Source: Apiosordaria backusii
Lineage: Eukaryota > Ascomycota > Sordariomycetes > Sordariales > Lasiosphaeriaceae
DNA: 64,000 nt
Direction of reading: 5' to 3'
Assembly: GCA_030549205.1 (NCBI GenBank)
Contig: JAUKTV010000013.1
Location: 682,001 to 746,000, forward strand
The notes below the pieces were generated by a model. The model did no database searches and was not told the origin of the DNA. It saw only the letters and a list, made by a program, of their open reading frames with translations. The translations under genes were made by a program, and so were the position numbers. The first letter of the stretch is position 1. The number at the start of each line of letters is the position of its first letter. This document shows, one piece after another, positions 55,003 through 64,000 of this stretch.

Positions 55003-55425
55003 GATTGTACCTTACCTCGAGTCAGAAAAGGCTGTACAATTGCCAATTTCAAAACAAGGAATGCGGTCAAAGTGGGTTTGGGATTGTAGCACGGCGATCC
55101 GCTGGCTGTGAAAGTGCTACAAGATTCGCCATACATGCTACACATTTCGTCATTGCGGGGTCTAGTATATTGAGCGGAAACATCACGGACCAAACACCAA
55201 ACCTCAATGCTGACCAATGGAACACAGTGTCGATTTCTAATCACTTAGCGTACTTGTAAAGTTAGTAGGCAGTGTCCGATGAAGCATAGCTTCTGTACGC
55301 AAGTAGTAACCGCCTTCCTTGTACGCAGACATCCCCTAGCTATCATTCGGGCTCAACACCTCTCGGGGATAGGCCTAGCCGGAAAGCTCGCTTCGTAAGC
55401 GCCAATGAAACGAAAGAAAGACCCT
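55003..55425. other. Intergenic: FMO promoter and end of amidase pseudogene
   Basis: Upstream of the FMO gene on the right side of its start; no feature recognised. Confidence 0.45.
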
Positions 55426-56960
55426 TCATCCCCAGAGCACGCAGACCGTGCTCTCCATCGGGTCGAGGATAATGTCGAGGTCGTTGTCATGGAAGGTTTT
55501 GGCGAGTACCTCGTCTCTTGCCAACCGGGTCATATAGTCAAAGGCGGATTTGTATTGCTCCAGTGACGGTTTGTTGTTGGGCGGCTTTGACAAGCAAGGG
55601 TTGATCTGGGGCATCTATGGTGAAAGGCAGAGTGCACATATCACAAAGAAATTTGTTAGATACCTTTGGCAAACACGTTTCCTTGGGTTCGCTGTTGAAA
55701 TTGATAACCGCTTCGAGATTGCGGATGGGTGAGCTTGAGTCAACGTACTTGACGAAGAACTCCTTTGCCGTTGTTTCCGGCTCGAACATTGGGTAGTGTT
55801 AGATGTGACAGTGAACTGAGGGTTCGATGACATACAGTCAACGATGGATGGAATGTAGTTATCCCCGATGCTCAACTCACTCGGCTGAGGCAAGGTTACA
55901 GGGTGGACGACCCATGCCCCCTTGGAGTGGACCAACTCTCTGACGTGATGGTATGCCGCATCCTTGATGAGTGTTAGCCTGATCTGAGTTATTTGTGGGA
56001 AGGCCTGCGAAACCACGGACTACTCACATGGTGTATCTTTGCCTCGTCGCTGGGAACCCAGAAGTCCGCTGGGAACCTCCACAGGGTTGGATCAACAAAG
56101 CCAGCCTTCATCCCCTCGAAAGAGCCTGTCGGAAACGAAGCGAATCCGTCCTCGGGCAACTTAGAGCGGGCGGTGGGATCGAGAAGAACTTCCGGTGCTG
56201 CCGCCACATCGCGTGCAGATCTCGCCATCATCCCAAGTGTATCCAAGCTCTTGGACACACGCCAGCAACCCTCTGTCGTGGCGATACCTCTGCTGAGCTT
56301 CAACGAGTAGAGAGCTTGTCTTGATGAGGATTGGACGATGGATCACTCATTCTCAGCTCCGATAGCAATGAGGGCCGGAACGCCAGCTGTGCTCCTCCTG
56401 GTAAATGAACCGCCTGGACTCAACAGTGTGTGGTTATACAATGAACACAGCGCCTTCCCGGTCTTTGTGAGTGGTACTGTCAACGTACCGATGACGAGAG
56501 ATCTCCTTCGTCAAGCTCGTCGATACCGCTGTATATGTACGGGGAGAGGGTCTGGCCTCCAGCGAAGGAATAACCATCGATGAGCCAATCGCCTCTGTAT
56601 CATTCTTAGCATCGTATTCGGCAGCCGAGAGAGTGTGATCATCGTGGATATTACTTGAAGGTGCAAAGCTCCTGTTGCATGGTTAGCGAGTACTATGCCG
56701 CCGGCGATGAAGGAGGGCAATCCTTACACTGAGGTTGGTTTTGCCAATGATGGCTCCGCTGGCGAGAAGCTTCGTGTTTGGAAAAACAAGCCGTAAATAA
56801 CAATGACGAGGAGTTGTCGCATTTCCACAGGATAGCATCCAAGGCCAGGCCATTCTTATTTTGCTGCTCGACCTGTTGTCGAATCCTTGAAAGGAGGGCT
56901 GCGATCGTGAGGTTCCCCGCCAATTTAACAAGTCGTGGATGTAGCCTGCATCAAGGTGGA
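55426..56960 (-). pseudogene. Amidase-signature family gene, decayed
   Basis: Recognisable amidase pieces lie in the right order but in different frames. The N-terminal part has LTIAALLSRIRQQVEQQNK and GLALDAILWKCDN near 56930-56830. The catalytic-lysine region (about 60 residues in working relatives) is missing, and the next piece is KLLASGAIIGKTNLS, then ELCTFK and a stop. The Ser-rich catalytic loop survives only as GGSFTRRSTAG in place of a GGSSxGSA-type motif. Later pieces are ALYSLKLSRGIATTEG, DTLGMMARSARDVAA and LAKTFHDNDLDIILDP near the end. Loss of two catalytic blocks plus stops makes this a true pseudogene and not a sequencing error. Confidence 0.8.
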
Positions 56961-57295
56961 GGAACGTTTCGTTGGATCAGGTAGAGAGGCGATACTTCGT
57001 AGCAGTGCGTGCTGAGGTTGCGGGCCTAGGTTGTTAAGGTAGGCAGGTAGACATCAGGAGGCTTTCTGTGGAAACAGGCCTTCGGCTACCTACTTACCTT
57101 CCCGCATCATGTAATTATCGGAATTTCAATCCAGAAGCGGGGTTCAATGCGGTTCTTCATGCGATCTCAAGCTTGTTGGCCTGAGCGCTTCATGTCCCAT
57201 GGAACCGATGAAGCGAGTGCTAATTCCCGCCACGGAAGCTATCTATTCCACCTTATACATAGAGTGGCTGGATGAGTGCATGTATAGTGATCCTT
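56961..57295. other. Intergenic left of heptanucleotide array
   Basis: No gene recognised between the amidase pseudogene and the repeat array. Confidence 0.4.
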
Positions 57296-57490
57296 GTCTT
57301 CTATCTTCTATCTTATCTCTTATCTCTTATCTCTTATATCTTATATTTTATATCTTATCTCTTATCGCTTATCGCTTATCGCTTATCCCTTATCGCTTAT
57401 CCCTTATCTTTTATCTCTTATCTCTTATCTTTCATCTTTTATCTCTCATCTCTCATCTCTCATCTCTCATCTTTCATCTCCTATCTAGAA
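57296..57490 (+). repeat. Heptanucleotide microsatellite (TTATCTC type)
   Basis: About 195 bases of near-perfect 7-base units, mainly TTATCTC with blocks of TTATCGC, TTATCCC and CATCTCT variants. The array is polarised: left units are TTATCTC, centre units TTATCGC/CCC, right units CATCTCT. Because 7 is not a multiple of 3 and no unit has a stop, all three plus frames stay open and give false ORFs such as LISYLLS repeats. Confidence 0.9.
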
Positions 57491-58255
57491 TTAGCTCACT
57501 TCAAGAATCACTTTGAAACCGCCCTGAAGTGAGACAAGCTAGGTACAAAGACAGGATCTTCCTTCCAGGTTGTGTCCAGCTGTCATTTGAGACATGCAGC
57601 ACCAAACACGGCACCTATTGAGCCCTGCCCGTCCATCAAGCATTGTTTGGCGCAGTTCCCTGGTCGCGCTTGTTTTAGGTCTCTAAGATCTTGTCGTATG
57701 AACACCTCAGTCCTTGGACTTGTAAGAGACAGCCCGATCTCAAGACCAGATATTTGTGATGGAAAACTGTGGCGGTTTGAATTTGTTGGTCCGAGCGCCC
57801 GAGCTAACAAACTGGAAACTTCCCAAGTCTCAGACTGCAACACCACAAACCGACACGCCTTTGTGGCTTGCTGAGTTTTTGTGTGGTGTCCCGACGCCAA
57901 GCCGTTTCGTACCGGTACCAGTTGTTGGACGTTCGTCAGAGACTCGTGGGCTTCACAAATGCACCCAGATGGGAGTTGCTGCCCAGCCTGAGATGAGCGG
58001 TCAGGGACATGGCTCCAAGCGCCCAGAATAGTATTTCTAGCTCGGAGTTCCAGTTGCTTTCCATTTCCAACCGATCTAACTTCAGCTCTTAGGCATCGAC
58101 TTCGACGGTGAATTGTCCTCCATCGGCTTCGGTTGTGCTGGCCAGGCGATAATCCTCTACATCTATTCAGTCAACGACGTCTACGAATCCATCTGCCATA
58201 TCTATTCATTTTATTCTGCTCTTCAGCATCTGCCCATTCGCCTACCTGGGCCATC
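57491..58255. other. Intergenic: upstream of coiled-coil protein
   Basis: Holds the promoter of the gene starting at 58256; no feature recognised. Confidence 0.4.
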
Positions 58256-58894
58256 ATGGCTGAACTGCCGGCGATTTTGGGCGCCGCCGCTACCGTCACC
58301 AATGCCTGCGCTGCAATATTCCGCCGTGGGGACAGGCTTCGCCAGGCATCAGTTGAGGTTGAAGACGCCACCGAAGAAGTCTGCGATTTAAAGCGGAGGG
58401 TCAACGAACTTATCGATCTTTGCATTGAGCACAGGGCCTTACTCACCCAAACGGCTCCCACGGATCACAAGACTATTGACGCGGCCATCTCACGCGCCTG
58501 GAAGGGTCTTCAGGAAGTCCAACCAGTTATCGAGCGCAACATCACTAGGGAGGGACGAGTTGGGAAATACAGTATCAGCCGCATCACTCGTCCAATTTGG
58601 TGGTACCTCATAGACCGCAATGAGTACCAACGTCAGCGGAATACAATCTTGCGGAATAATGATGAAGTTTACCATCGAATCACTCAACTGCAGCAGCTGG
58701 TTCACTTTAATTCGCTGACTGAAACAGTGATGTTATCTGTGAAGGAGAAGAAGGAGGAGGAGGAGGAGAAGGAGGAGGAGGAAAGAAGAAGGCTGCTAGA
58801 AGAATGGGATGCAAGGCAGGAACGTCTGGATTCGGAGGGACTTCAGTTCCTGAGCCCTGTGCCAGTGGTTGATGAGGTGGTTCCAAGTCCGTGA
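58256..58894 (+). CDS. Helical protein resembling HeLo/SesA-type N-terminal domains
   Basis: Single exon, 212 aa. The N-terminus MAELPAILGAAATVTNACAA recalls the start of fungal HeLo/SesA/NACHT-associated N-terminal domains (small-residue helix, then amphipathic helices). Residues 30-150 are helical, with an Arg/Glu-rich pattern (VEDATEEVCDLKRRVNEL). Residues 175-195 are a Glu/Lys run (KEKKEEEEEKEEEERRR) from a GAG/AAG microsatellite. The end is Pro/Val-rich. If the resemblance holds, it would be a stand-alone death-fold domain without its NLR partner. This is inference from pattern only. Alternative: an unrelated coiled-coil protein. Confidence 0.5.
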   Translation: MAELPAILGAAATVTNACAAIFRRGDRLRQASVEVEDATEEVCDLKRRVNELIDLCIEHRALLTQTAPTDHKTIDAAISRAWKGLQEVQPVIERNITREGRVGKYSISRITRPIWWYLIDRNEYQRQRNTILRNNDEVYHRITQLQQLVHFNSLTETVMLSVKEKKEEEEEKEEEERRRLLEEWDARQERLDSEGLQFLSPVPVVDEVVPSP

Positions 58895-59648
58895 TACTGT
58901 TGGGCGCCGTCAATGTATTGGTTTCCATGTAAGGATGTATATTAAGGCCGTGCCTTGACTGCCTCGGCACCTACTTTCCGATTTCAGTCTTAGTTTCTTT
59001 GTCAATGAACCAGTTTTTGTCTTCCTTGCTTGCCTCACCATTGTGTGTCACTGCACAGATAGTATTGATCATCTGGGGTATTACGCCATCACAGTCTGTT
59101 TAGATAACATCAGTAAAGCGAGGCCCAGGTAGTCAACGACCCAAGCCCAGGCTAGGTAACCTGGCCATCCGAGCGGAGCCCGGGAATCGGTGATGGCAGT
59201 GACAGGTTCATGTAAACGGAGGAACCCATTCGTAATTTTACACGAGAGTCTAGAATGCACACGCACCTCCTACGCATGAAGGCATGGGCTTCGCCTCGAG
59301 AGGCACGTTTCTAGAGAGTCACGGTAACCATTTAACAAGACCTAGATACCTTAGGTCAGGTGTCAAGACCTCTAAAAGTTTTGTTCATCAAAAGCGGATA
59401 CGTGAAAAGAAGTAATGCAGCAAAGAAACCTGTAGTACCTAAATTGTGTGAAGGTGGAAAACCCTGCAGTGGTAGAATTGATTGATTGATCTAAGGAACA
59501 AAAGAAAGCTGTTCAAACGAGCGTAGCTTGCCACGTACTTGTACAAAAGGAATCCCACAAGAGCGCAGCGTTCTTGGCGGGTACGTGGGGTGAATAATTG
59601 CGTGACAATTTGTTAGTGTTTTGGTGCTGATCCCTCACAAGCAATATC
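58895..59648. other. Convergent intergenic region
   Basis: 3' flanks of the two converging genes; no feature recognised. Confidence 0.45.
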
Positions 59649-61188
59649 TCACACCACGTGTGGCGGGCCCCACTTTCCTACTCCACTCCACGTCGTTGGC
59701 GGGATTACCACCACAGGGTCAATTATCTTCCCATCCGGAAGGCTCAGCCGTACAAGTCCTGGCATCGTCATAATCTCTGTCTCGGACATCTCCTGTTCTA
59801 CGTCGAACAAGAGTCTCCAGTTGCAAGCTTGAGAGATGAGCATGTAGCCAAATGCCACACCCTCGCGAATAACCCAAGTCAGATACTCGCGCTGATTCAT
59901 GTTGATTTGAACCTGGCTCTCATCCTCGACGAAATGATCCAGAAAACTTTGGAGAGAATTTTGCAGGTTCTCGATTTGGGAGCTGATTCCCGGGGGTGGA
60001 GGAAGGGGGGTTTGATGCTGATTGTGCTCGTGGAGAAGAAACACAGAGCACCGGCGCCACATATTGAACACTTGGCCCGCTGGTGAATGTAAGCTTCCTA
60101 CCTTCTCCTGAATACTCCTCAACCATCATGGGACTTACTTGGACTTCCTGCGTCTTTAGACTTTGCCGTCAGTGGCAATGCCCGGATAAATGTCACCATT
60201 TCCGGTGGCAGCAAAGACAGGCTACCGACGTTGTGAATATCTATAGCGGCGAGTATCACTCGTGCTAACAGACTTCGGATTGCCGCTCGCCGTGTTTTGG
60301 GTTCCAAGGATAATGTGGCGATTTGTGACCGAGTCTTTTCGTCTAGACCAAGGCCTGCAAGTGACTCCTTGATGCTAACAGCGTCATGATGAACAGGTCG
60401 TATATGGTGGTAGTTCTCGACGTAGTCATGGATGGCCACTTCCACACCAAAAAACTCATCCTTGATCTCACTGGTCCCTGTTCCAGGCAGTAGGTACCAC
60501 CCAAGAGCAGTACAGGGTGGAAGAGGTCTCGGGGGTCTCGGGTCGATCCAAACTGGAAAGGAATCAGTTTCGTGACTGGCGGCGCGTAGGCAGAAACTGG
60601 AGATACACGGCTCTCACCTTCAGGCTGACGTCTCTCACCCTCAGGCTGACGTCTCCCCCGTCTGGAAAAAAAGGCTATTATTGCTGCGACAATCGAGGTA
60701 CAACCCAAAGTCAGACCGGCGACACGGCTCTGGCCTTCAGGCTGACGTCTCTCACCCTCAGGCTGACGTCTCTCACCCTCAGGCTGACGTCTCTCACCCT
60801 CAGGCTGACGTCTCCATCGTCGCCAAATGAAAAAAAAAGCTATTATTGCTGCGACAATCGAGGTATAACCCAAAGCCAGACCGGCGATTCCGCCTGGCGA
60901 CAACCCCGTCTCATGGCTGGGCGTCGTGGATGGGTTCGCATTGGATGTTGCGTTTGCCGTTTGAAGGTTTCGGTCGAAAACAATTGGGTACGCACAGATA
61001 ACCGTCAAAGGTGTCGTAGCAGCAGCATCTTGAGTCGTCGCCGGCGAGAACGTCGTGGCATTCTGAACTTGGAGCTCTGCGGTGGGTTTTCCTGTAGCTG
61101 GGGGACTAAAGATGGCACCAGGACAAGTTGGGGCGGGGCCAGGGCCTCCTGTGATTGGAACTTGAAGCCATTCAGTTATTAATGCCAT
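59649..61188 (-). CDS. Membrane protein with tandem-duplicated TM segment and RRQPEGE repeats
   Basis: Function not recognised. Exons 61188-60139 and 60079-59649; the first needs one extra base at the G5 run 60531-60535. Then 493 aa result. The outer domain (about residues 1-105) is Thr/Ala/Pro-rich, like a mucin stalk. A membrane segment GLALGYTSIVAAIIAFFFIW follows, then WRRWRRQPEGE with four copies of the 7-residue unit RRQPEGE. Next comes a second copy of the membrane segment (AGLTLGCTSIVAAIIAFF) with two more units. The remainder is soluble: EIKDEFFGVEVAIHDYVENY, LLPPEMVTFIRALPL and REYLTWVIREGVAFGYMLIS. The intron has donor GTAAGT and acceptor CCAG. The duplicate would place two hairpin or parallel membrane helices side by side. 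Confidence 0.6.
60618..60810 (-). repeat. 21-bp minisatellite (RRQPEGE) in duplicated segment
   Basis: Six copies of a 21-bp unit (plus strand CTCACCCTCAGGCTGACGTC type) sit in two clusters, two units at 60618-60660 and four at 60733-60810. The sequence between them (AAGGCTATTATTGCTGCGAC and on) recurs at 60838-60890. This is a tandem duplication of about 165 bp followed by unit gain or loss. Confidence 0.8.
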
Positions 61189-62331
61189 TTCGAGTGAGGG
61201 TTGTCGTGACAGATTTGATCTCTTGTCCGGCTGCGACGGTCGTTTGCGCTGCGAAGATACTTTGGAATGGAGATCCAAAACCAAGGGCTGACAGTAAAGA
61301 GAATCTCCAGATGGGAGAAAAGTGGACGCAGACACGACACGGGGAGTACCTACCTATCCCTTCTTTGCCAAGCTTCAGTCCTCAACTCCTCGCTAAACTT
61401 TTTCTTTGTCCTGGCCTGAGGCGAAGAGCACCCAATGTGGCGTTTTACGTTTGTTCCTTTGAGCTGTCCCTGTTTGTCATCCCTTACCCCAATGCCAATC
61501 AAACTGAATCTGAACCAGATGTCCGTAGGGATGGATGTACAGGTACTTTGCCGATAGACACACCAGAAACGCATGGATTGGACATCAGTCCTACCAGAGT
61601 GTCTCAAAGCTGCTGCTGTCTTTCTTTATCATTGTTTCATACAGCACATATGCATGTTTTCTTCAGAGTAGTGTTCATGTTTATGCCCACATTACCTGAC
61701 AAAGTAACCAATAGGTACCTTACTCAACTGGAGTGAATACCCTGGACAATGGAGAGTGAACTCATGTCAGCGACAGAACAGTGTCACTGAACTCAAGGGC
61801 GTTAGATGTGTCATATCACGGGAAATGCAGCGGAGATGGAAAGCTGTACCCGCTCCACCACATCAGTCACCCGATCATGTAAAACACCACCGGCGTCGCG
61901 GTCATGTCCAAGTACCAATCAGTGCTCAGCGGGGTGCGCTGCATGCTGCACGGGGCACTGCTGAAAGAACTGTTCAGTCAGAAGAACTCCACTGTGGCTC
62001 AATCAAGCTGAAGATCTGTTCCTCCCAGGGAACTGTTAACTTGGAACCCTTACATGATGGTTTGTGCGGTTCCTGACAGGGGTCTTAGCAAACCCCCCTA
62101 GCTTTTGCCTCGAAAACACCACAATATTGAAAAGAATTCGACCGTTGGTAGTTGCTTAAGTTATTCTGTGTTTTTTATATGGGGCTGATTCAAGAACCAC
62201 GCTAATAATCAAACGGGGGGTTGTACGGAATTGTGAGCCGTCAACTTGAACTAATCATTACTGGGGCCCCCCCTGCCAAAAAACAGTTGGCTGCAGCCAA
62301 TCATTGTTAATTCTTCTGCAGTTTACCAGAG
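61189..62331. other. Intergenic: promoter of membrane protein and TE-rich flank
   Basis: The left end is the promoter of the membrane protein gene. From about 61900 the sequence carries GGAACTGTT/AACTGTTC-like motifs that recur near 63930-63990, perhaps ends of further elements. No gene recognised. Confidence 0.35.
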
Positions 62332-63436
62332 GGAACCGTTGTCCCAGAATACCGCTTCTTCTCAAACCAACTCAAAGCTGTCACGGTCCGTGTGTGACGC
62401 ACGGGCCAATTTTACAAATTCAGGTCCCACATCCCCACACTGGCTGAAGATCCTCCCGATCGGGTTGCCCTAAAAATCCTGTGGTCAGGTAGGGAGATCA
62501 GAATCAGGGGTTCTCAATAAAAGTATCAGGTCACGGTCAGGGTCAGAATATAAGGGGGTCAGAATAGTGTATTTGGGGTGTATGATGGTAGGTTCCAAAA
62601 ATAACAGTTCCAGGTCTTAGCCCTTTAAATCCCTCCGTAATCAAAGGTCCACTTTTCCACGGATCCACACAAGCCCTGCACACAAAAGATCGGGATTTTC
62701 TGCACACAAAAGATCGGGATTTTGTATGTATGGAAAACTGGCCCGTGCACGACACTTTTTGAGTTGGTTGAGAAGAAGCGGTAAACCGTTGCCCGATTCT
62801 CAGGAACCGTTGTGAGCCAGGGAGGGCTCTGATTGGCCGGCTTAGCCAGGCTTACTGGGGGGTACCCTGCTTGTGCAGAGCTCTTTGGCCCTAGCCTTGC
62901 CTATTCAGGCCTAGTCTACTCTAGTGTGACAGGGATCCAGGCTCTTCCACCAAGTGCATCAACCACCAAGTGCATCAACCACCAAGACCACAGCCCACCA
63001 CCAAGACCACCACCACAGCCCAGTATTGTATGTATTGCCAGCCGCAATTGGCCAATCAGCCGGTAGCCTGTCCATTGCTATTGGTCAGTTCTGGACAGGG
63101 CTGCACGCAAGAGACTGGCTTACCTGGGTGTGGCCGTGGGTGCGTGGGTGCCGGTGTGGGTGATCTTGGTGGTGTTGATGGTTGAAGACGGCTTGGCTTG
63201 CAAGGCCTTCAGAATCCCAGGTTTTGAACAAGACCGTGGTGCCCTGGGCCGTGGGCCTCTGGTCTGGTGGTTGCTGTAGGTCTGGTTCTTCCATGTGGGA
63301 ATGCCCTCATTCCTTCCACTTTCGGCTTCATACAAGGGACCCCCCTGTAAGCCTGGCCAAGCCAGCCAATCAGAACCCTCCCTGGCACTCACAACGGTTC
63401 CTGAGAATCAACGGTTTATTCTGGGACAACGGTTCC
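62332..63436. mobile_element. Non-autonomous DNA transposon with long inverted repeats, host of nested MITE
   Basis: Outer ends are GGAACCGTTGTCCCAGAATA at the left (62332-62351) and its inverse at the right (63417-63436). With the inner MITE removed, inverted repeats of about 110 bases pair 62332-62351 plus 62784-62875 with 63341-63436. They share CCAGGGAGGG, CTGATTGGC and CAGGCTTAC blocks at about 85-90% identity. The interior has CCACCAAGTGCATCAA-type repeats and no transposase. Without the MITE it would be about 670 bp. No clear target-site duplication was found, so the true ends are uncertain. Confidence 0.65.
62352..62781. mobile_element. MITE nested in the left arm of the larger element
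   Basis: A 430-bp element with inverted ends CCGCTTCTTCTCAAACCAAC at the left and the inverse of CCGCTTCTTCTCAACCAACT at the right. The inner repeat extends to GCACGGGCCARTTTT on both sides. It is flanked by TA at 62350-62351 and 62782-62783. The opposite arm of the host element (63417-63422) preserves the uninterrupted sequence AGAATAAACCG, with one TA, so it shows the empty site. No open frame. Tc1/mariner-type mobilisation is inferred from the TA duplication. Confidence 0.82.
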
Positions 63437-64000
63437 GCTGTAGCAAACGGTTCCGCTCTGGCCCACTGTTGTGGGTGTTGGCTGACGGTTGGCCCAGGTC
63501 AACGGTTCAAAGGCCTGGTAAATAACCATTAATGATACCACCACAGCCGTCAACCAGCATGGCCATCAACCACCAGCACAACCACCACTATTACATCGCT
63601 TGCATACCTCGTTCGGGGGCACACATCGGGCGCATCGCTCGCATCGCTCGCATCTATTGCAATTCAATACACCTGCTGGTGATTTGGCCGTGGAAGTACA
63701 TACCTGTGATGGCTGTGGTGGTTGTGTGGAAGACGAAGGCCCAATGGCCCAGTGCCCGTGGGCAGTAGCCGTGCGCTAGGCAGGAGCCGTAGAAGCTCTC
63801 CTTCCAGGTTCCATCATTAAGACATTAACCTTGCCGTCGTCAATTGCAGGGGCCAGGGCTCGGCTGCCCTGGGCCAATAAGAACTGGGTGACTTGACGCC
63901 TTCCGTCTGCTCCCAAGTACCGCCCCTGTAGAACAGTTCCTCTCAAAAGAACAGTTCCCTAAAGCCCCCAGTTCGACCTGTTTTCTCACAGTTCCACCTA
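63437..64000. other. Right edge: repeat-rich, no gene supported
   Basis: Contains CCGTCAACCAGC/ACCACCAGCACAACCACCAC-type repeats and GAACAGTTCC motifs near the end that resemble transposon ends. Any gene continues beyond the window. Confidence 0.35.

Noticed and set aside
57199..57532. Three overlapping membrane-like frames with LISYLLS repeats
   Set aside because: They come from a 7-base microsatellite that lacks stops in every frame.
60618..60810. CRISPR-like array of 21-bp repeats
   Set aside because: Units are contiguous, without spacers, and in a coding frame in a eukaryotic genome.
60517..61182. 221-codon plus-strand frame with LTSLTLR repeats
   Set aside because: Complement of the RRQPEGE minisatellite. 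The minus-strand reading joins to a downstream exon with good splice sites.
1..64000. tRNA and rRNA genes
   Set aside because: No cloverleaf with A and B box sequences or rRNA core segment was recognised by eye. A tRNAscan-SE run would settle tRNAs.

Overview
This window looks like nuclear DNA of a filamentous ascomycete, most likely Sordariomycetes and probably Sordariales (a Podospora/Chaetomium/Neurospora-type genome). Coding exons are GC-rich. Genes carry short spliceosomal introns of about 50-90 nt with GTRNGT-like donors, CTAAC/CTRAC branch points and YAG acceptors. The gene set (respiratory complex I, HET-domain protein, GH53 galactanase, Apq12, Mpo1, RBR ligases) is typical of moulds and not of yeasts. 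I cannot name the species. No rRNA, tRNA, CRISPR or centromere-like array was recognised.

Layout. 1-14.8 kb is mainly conserved housekeeping: S-adenosylmethionine synthetase, the Pol II assembly GTPase GPN3, the nuclear-envelope protein Apq12, Mpo1, Pol II subunit Rpb7, mitochondrial ribosomal protein bL21m, and a large charged coiled-coil protein. 15-17.7 kb holds an F-box-like gene between two inverted copies of a MITE-like element. 18.4-31.8 kb has a membrane glutaredoxin, an MDR oxidoreductase, a secreted GH53 galactanase, ribosomal protein uS19, a SET protein with an inserted low-complexity block, a complex I accessory subunit and the ER exchange factor SIL1. 32.8-48.6 kb has the MPS1 kinase, ribosomal P2, SPT2, NSA2, an RBR E3 ligase, two unrecognised genes, a PXMP4-type peroxisomal protein and a second RING/IBR protein. 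49-64 kb is accessory: a HET-domain gene with a decayed fragment of a second copy, a flavin monooxygenase, a decayed amidase, a heptanucleotide array, a HeLo/SesA-like coiled-coil protein, a single-pass membrane protein with an internal tandem duplication, and a nested pair of non-autonomous transposons.

Many genes fall in the gene-expression machinery (RPB7, GPN3, SPT2, NSA2, uS19, P2, bL21m), but they have separate promoters and I see no operon-like organisation. Two intergenic gaps separate divergent, highly expressed genes and probably act as shared promoters: P2/SPT2 and complex I subunit/SIL1.

Cross-cutting observation. Four genes (F-box-like, MDR, second RING/IBR, membrane repeat protein) are interrupted by eight apparent single-base losses. 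All lie in runs of G or C. Adding one base at each run restores an open frame whose total length is divisible by three. This points to homopolymer under-calling in the assembly rather than true pseudogenes, although real null alleles cannot be excluded. The decayed amidase is different: it has lost whole catalytic blocks. Exon boundaries were read by eye and checked for frame continuity, so each can be off if an alternative splice site is used.
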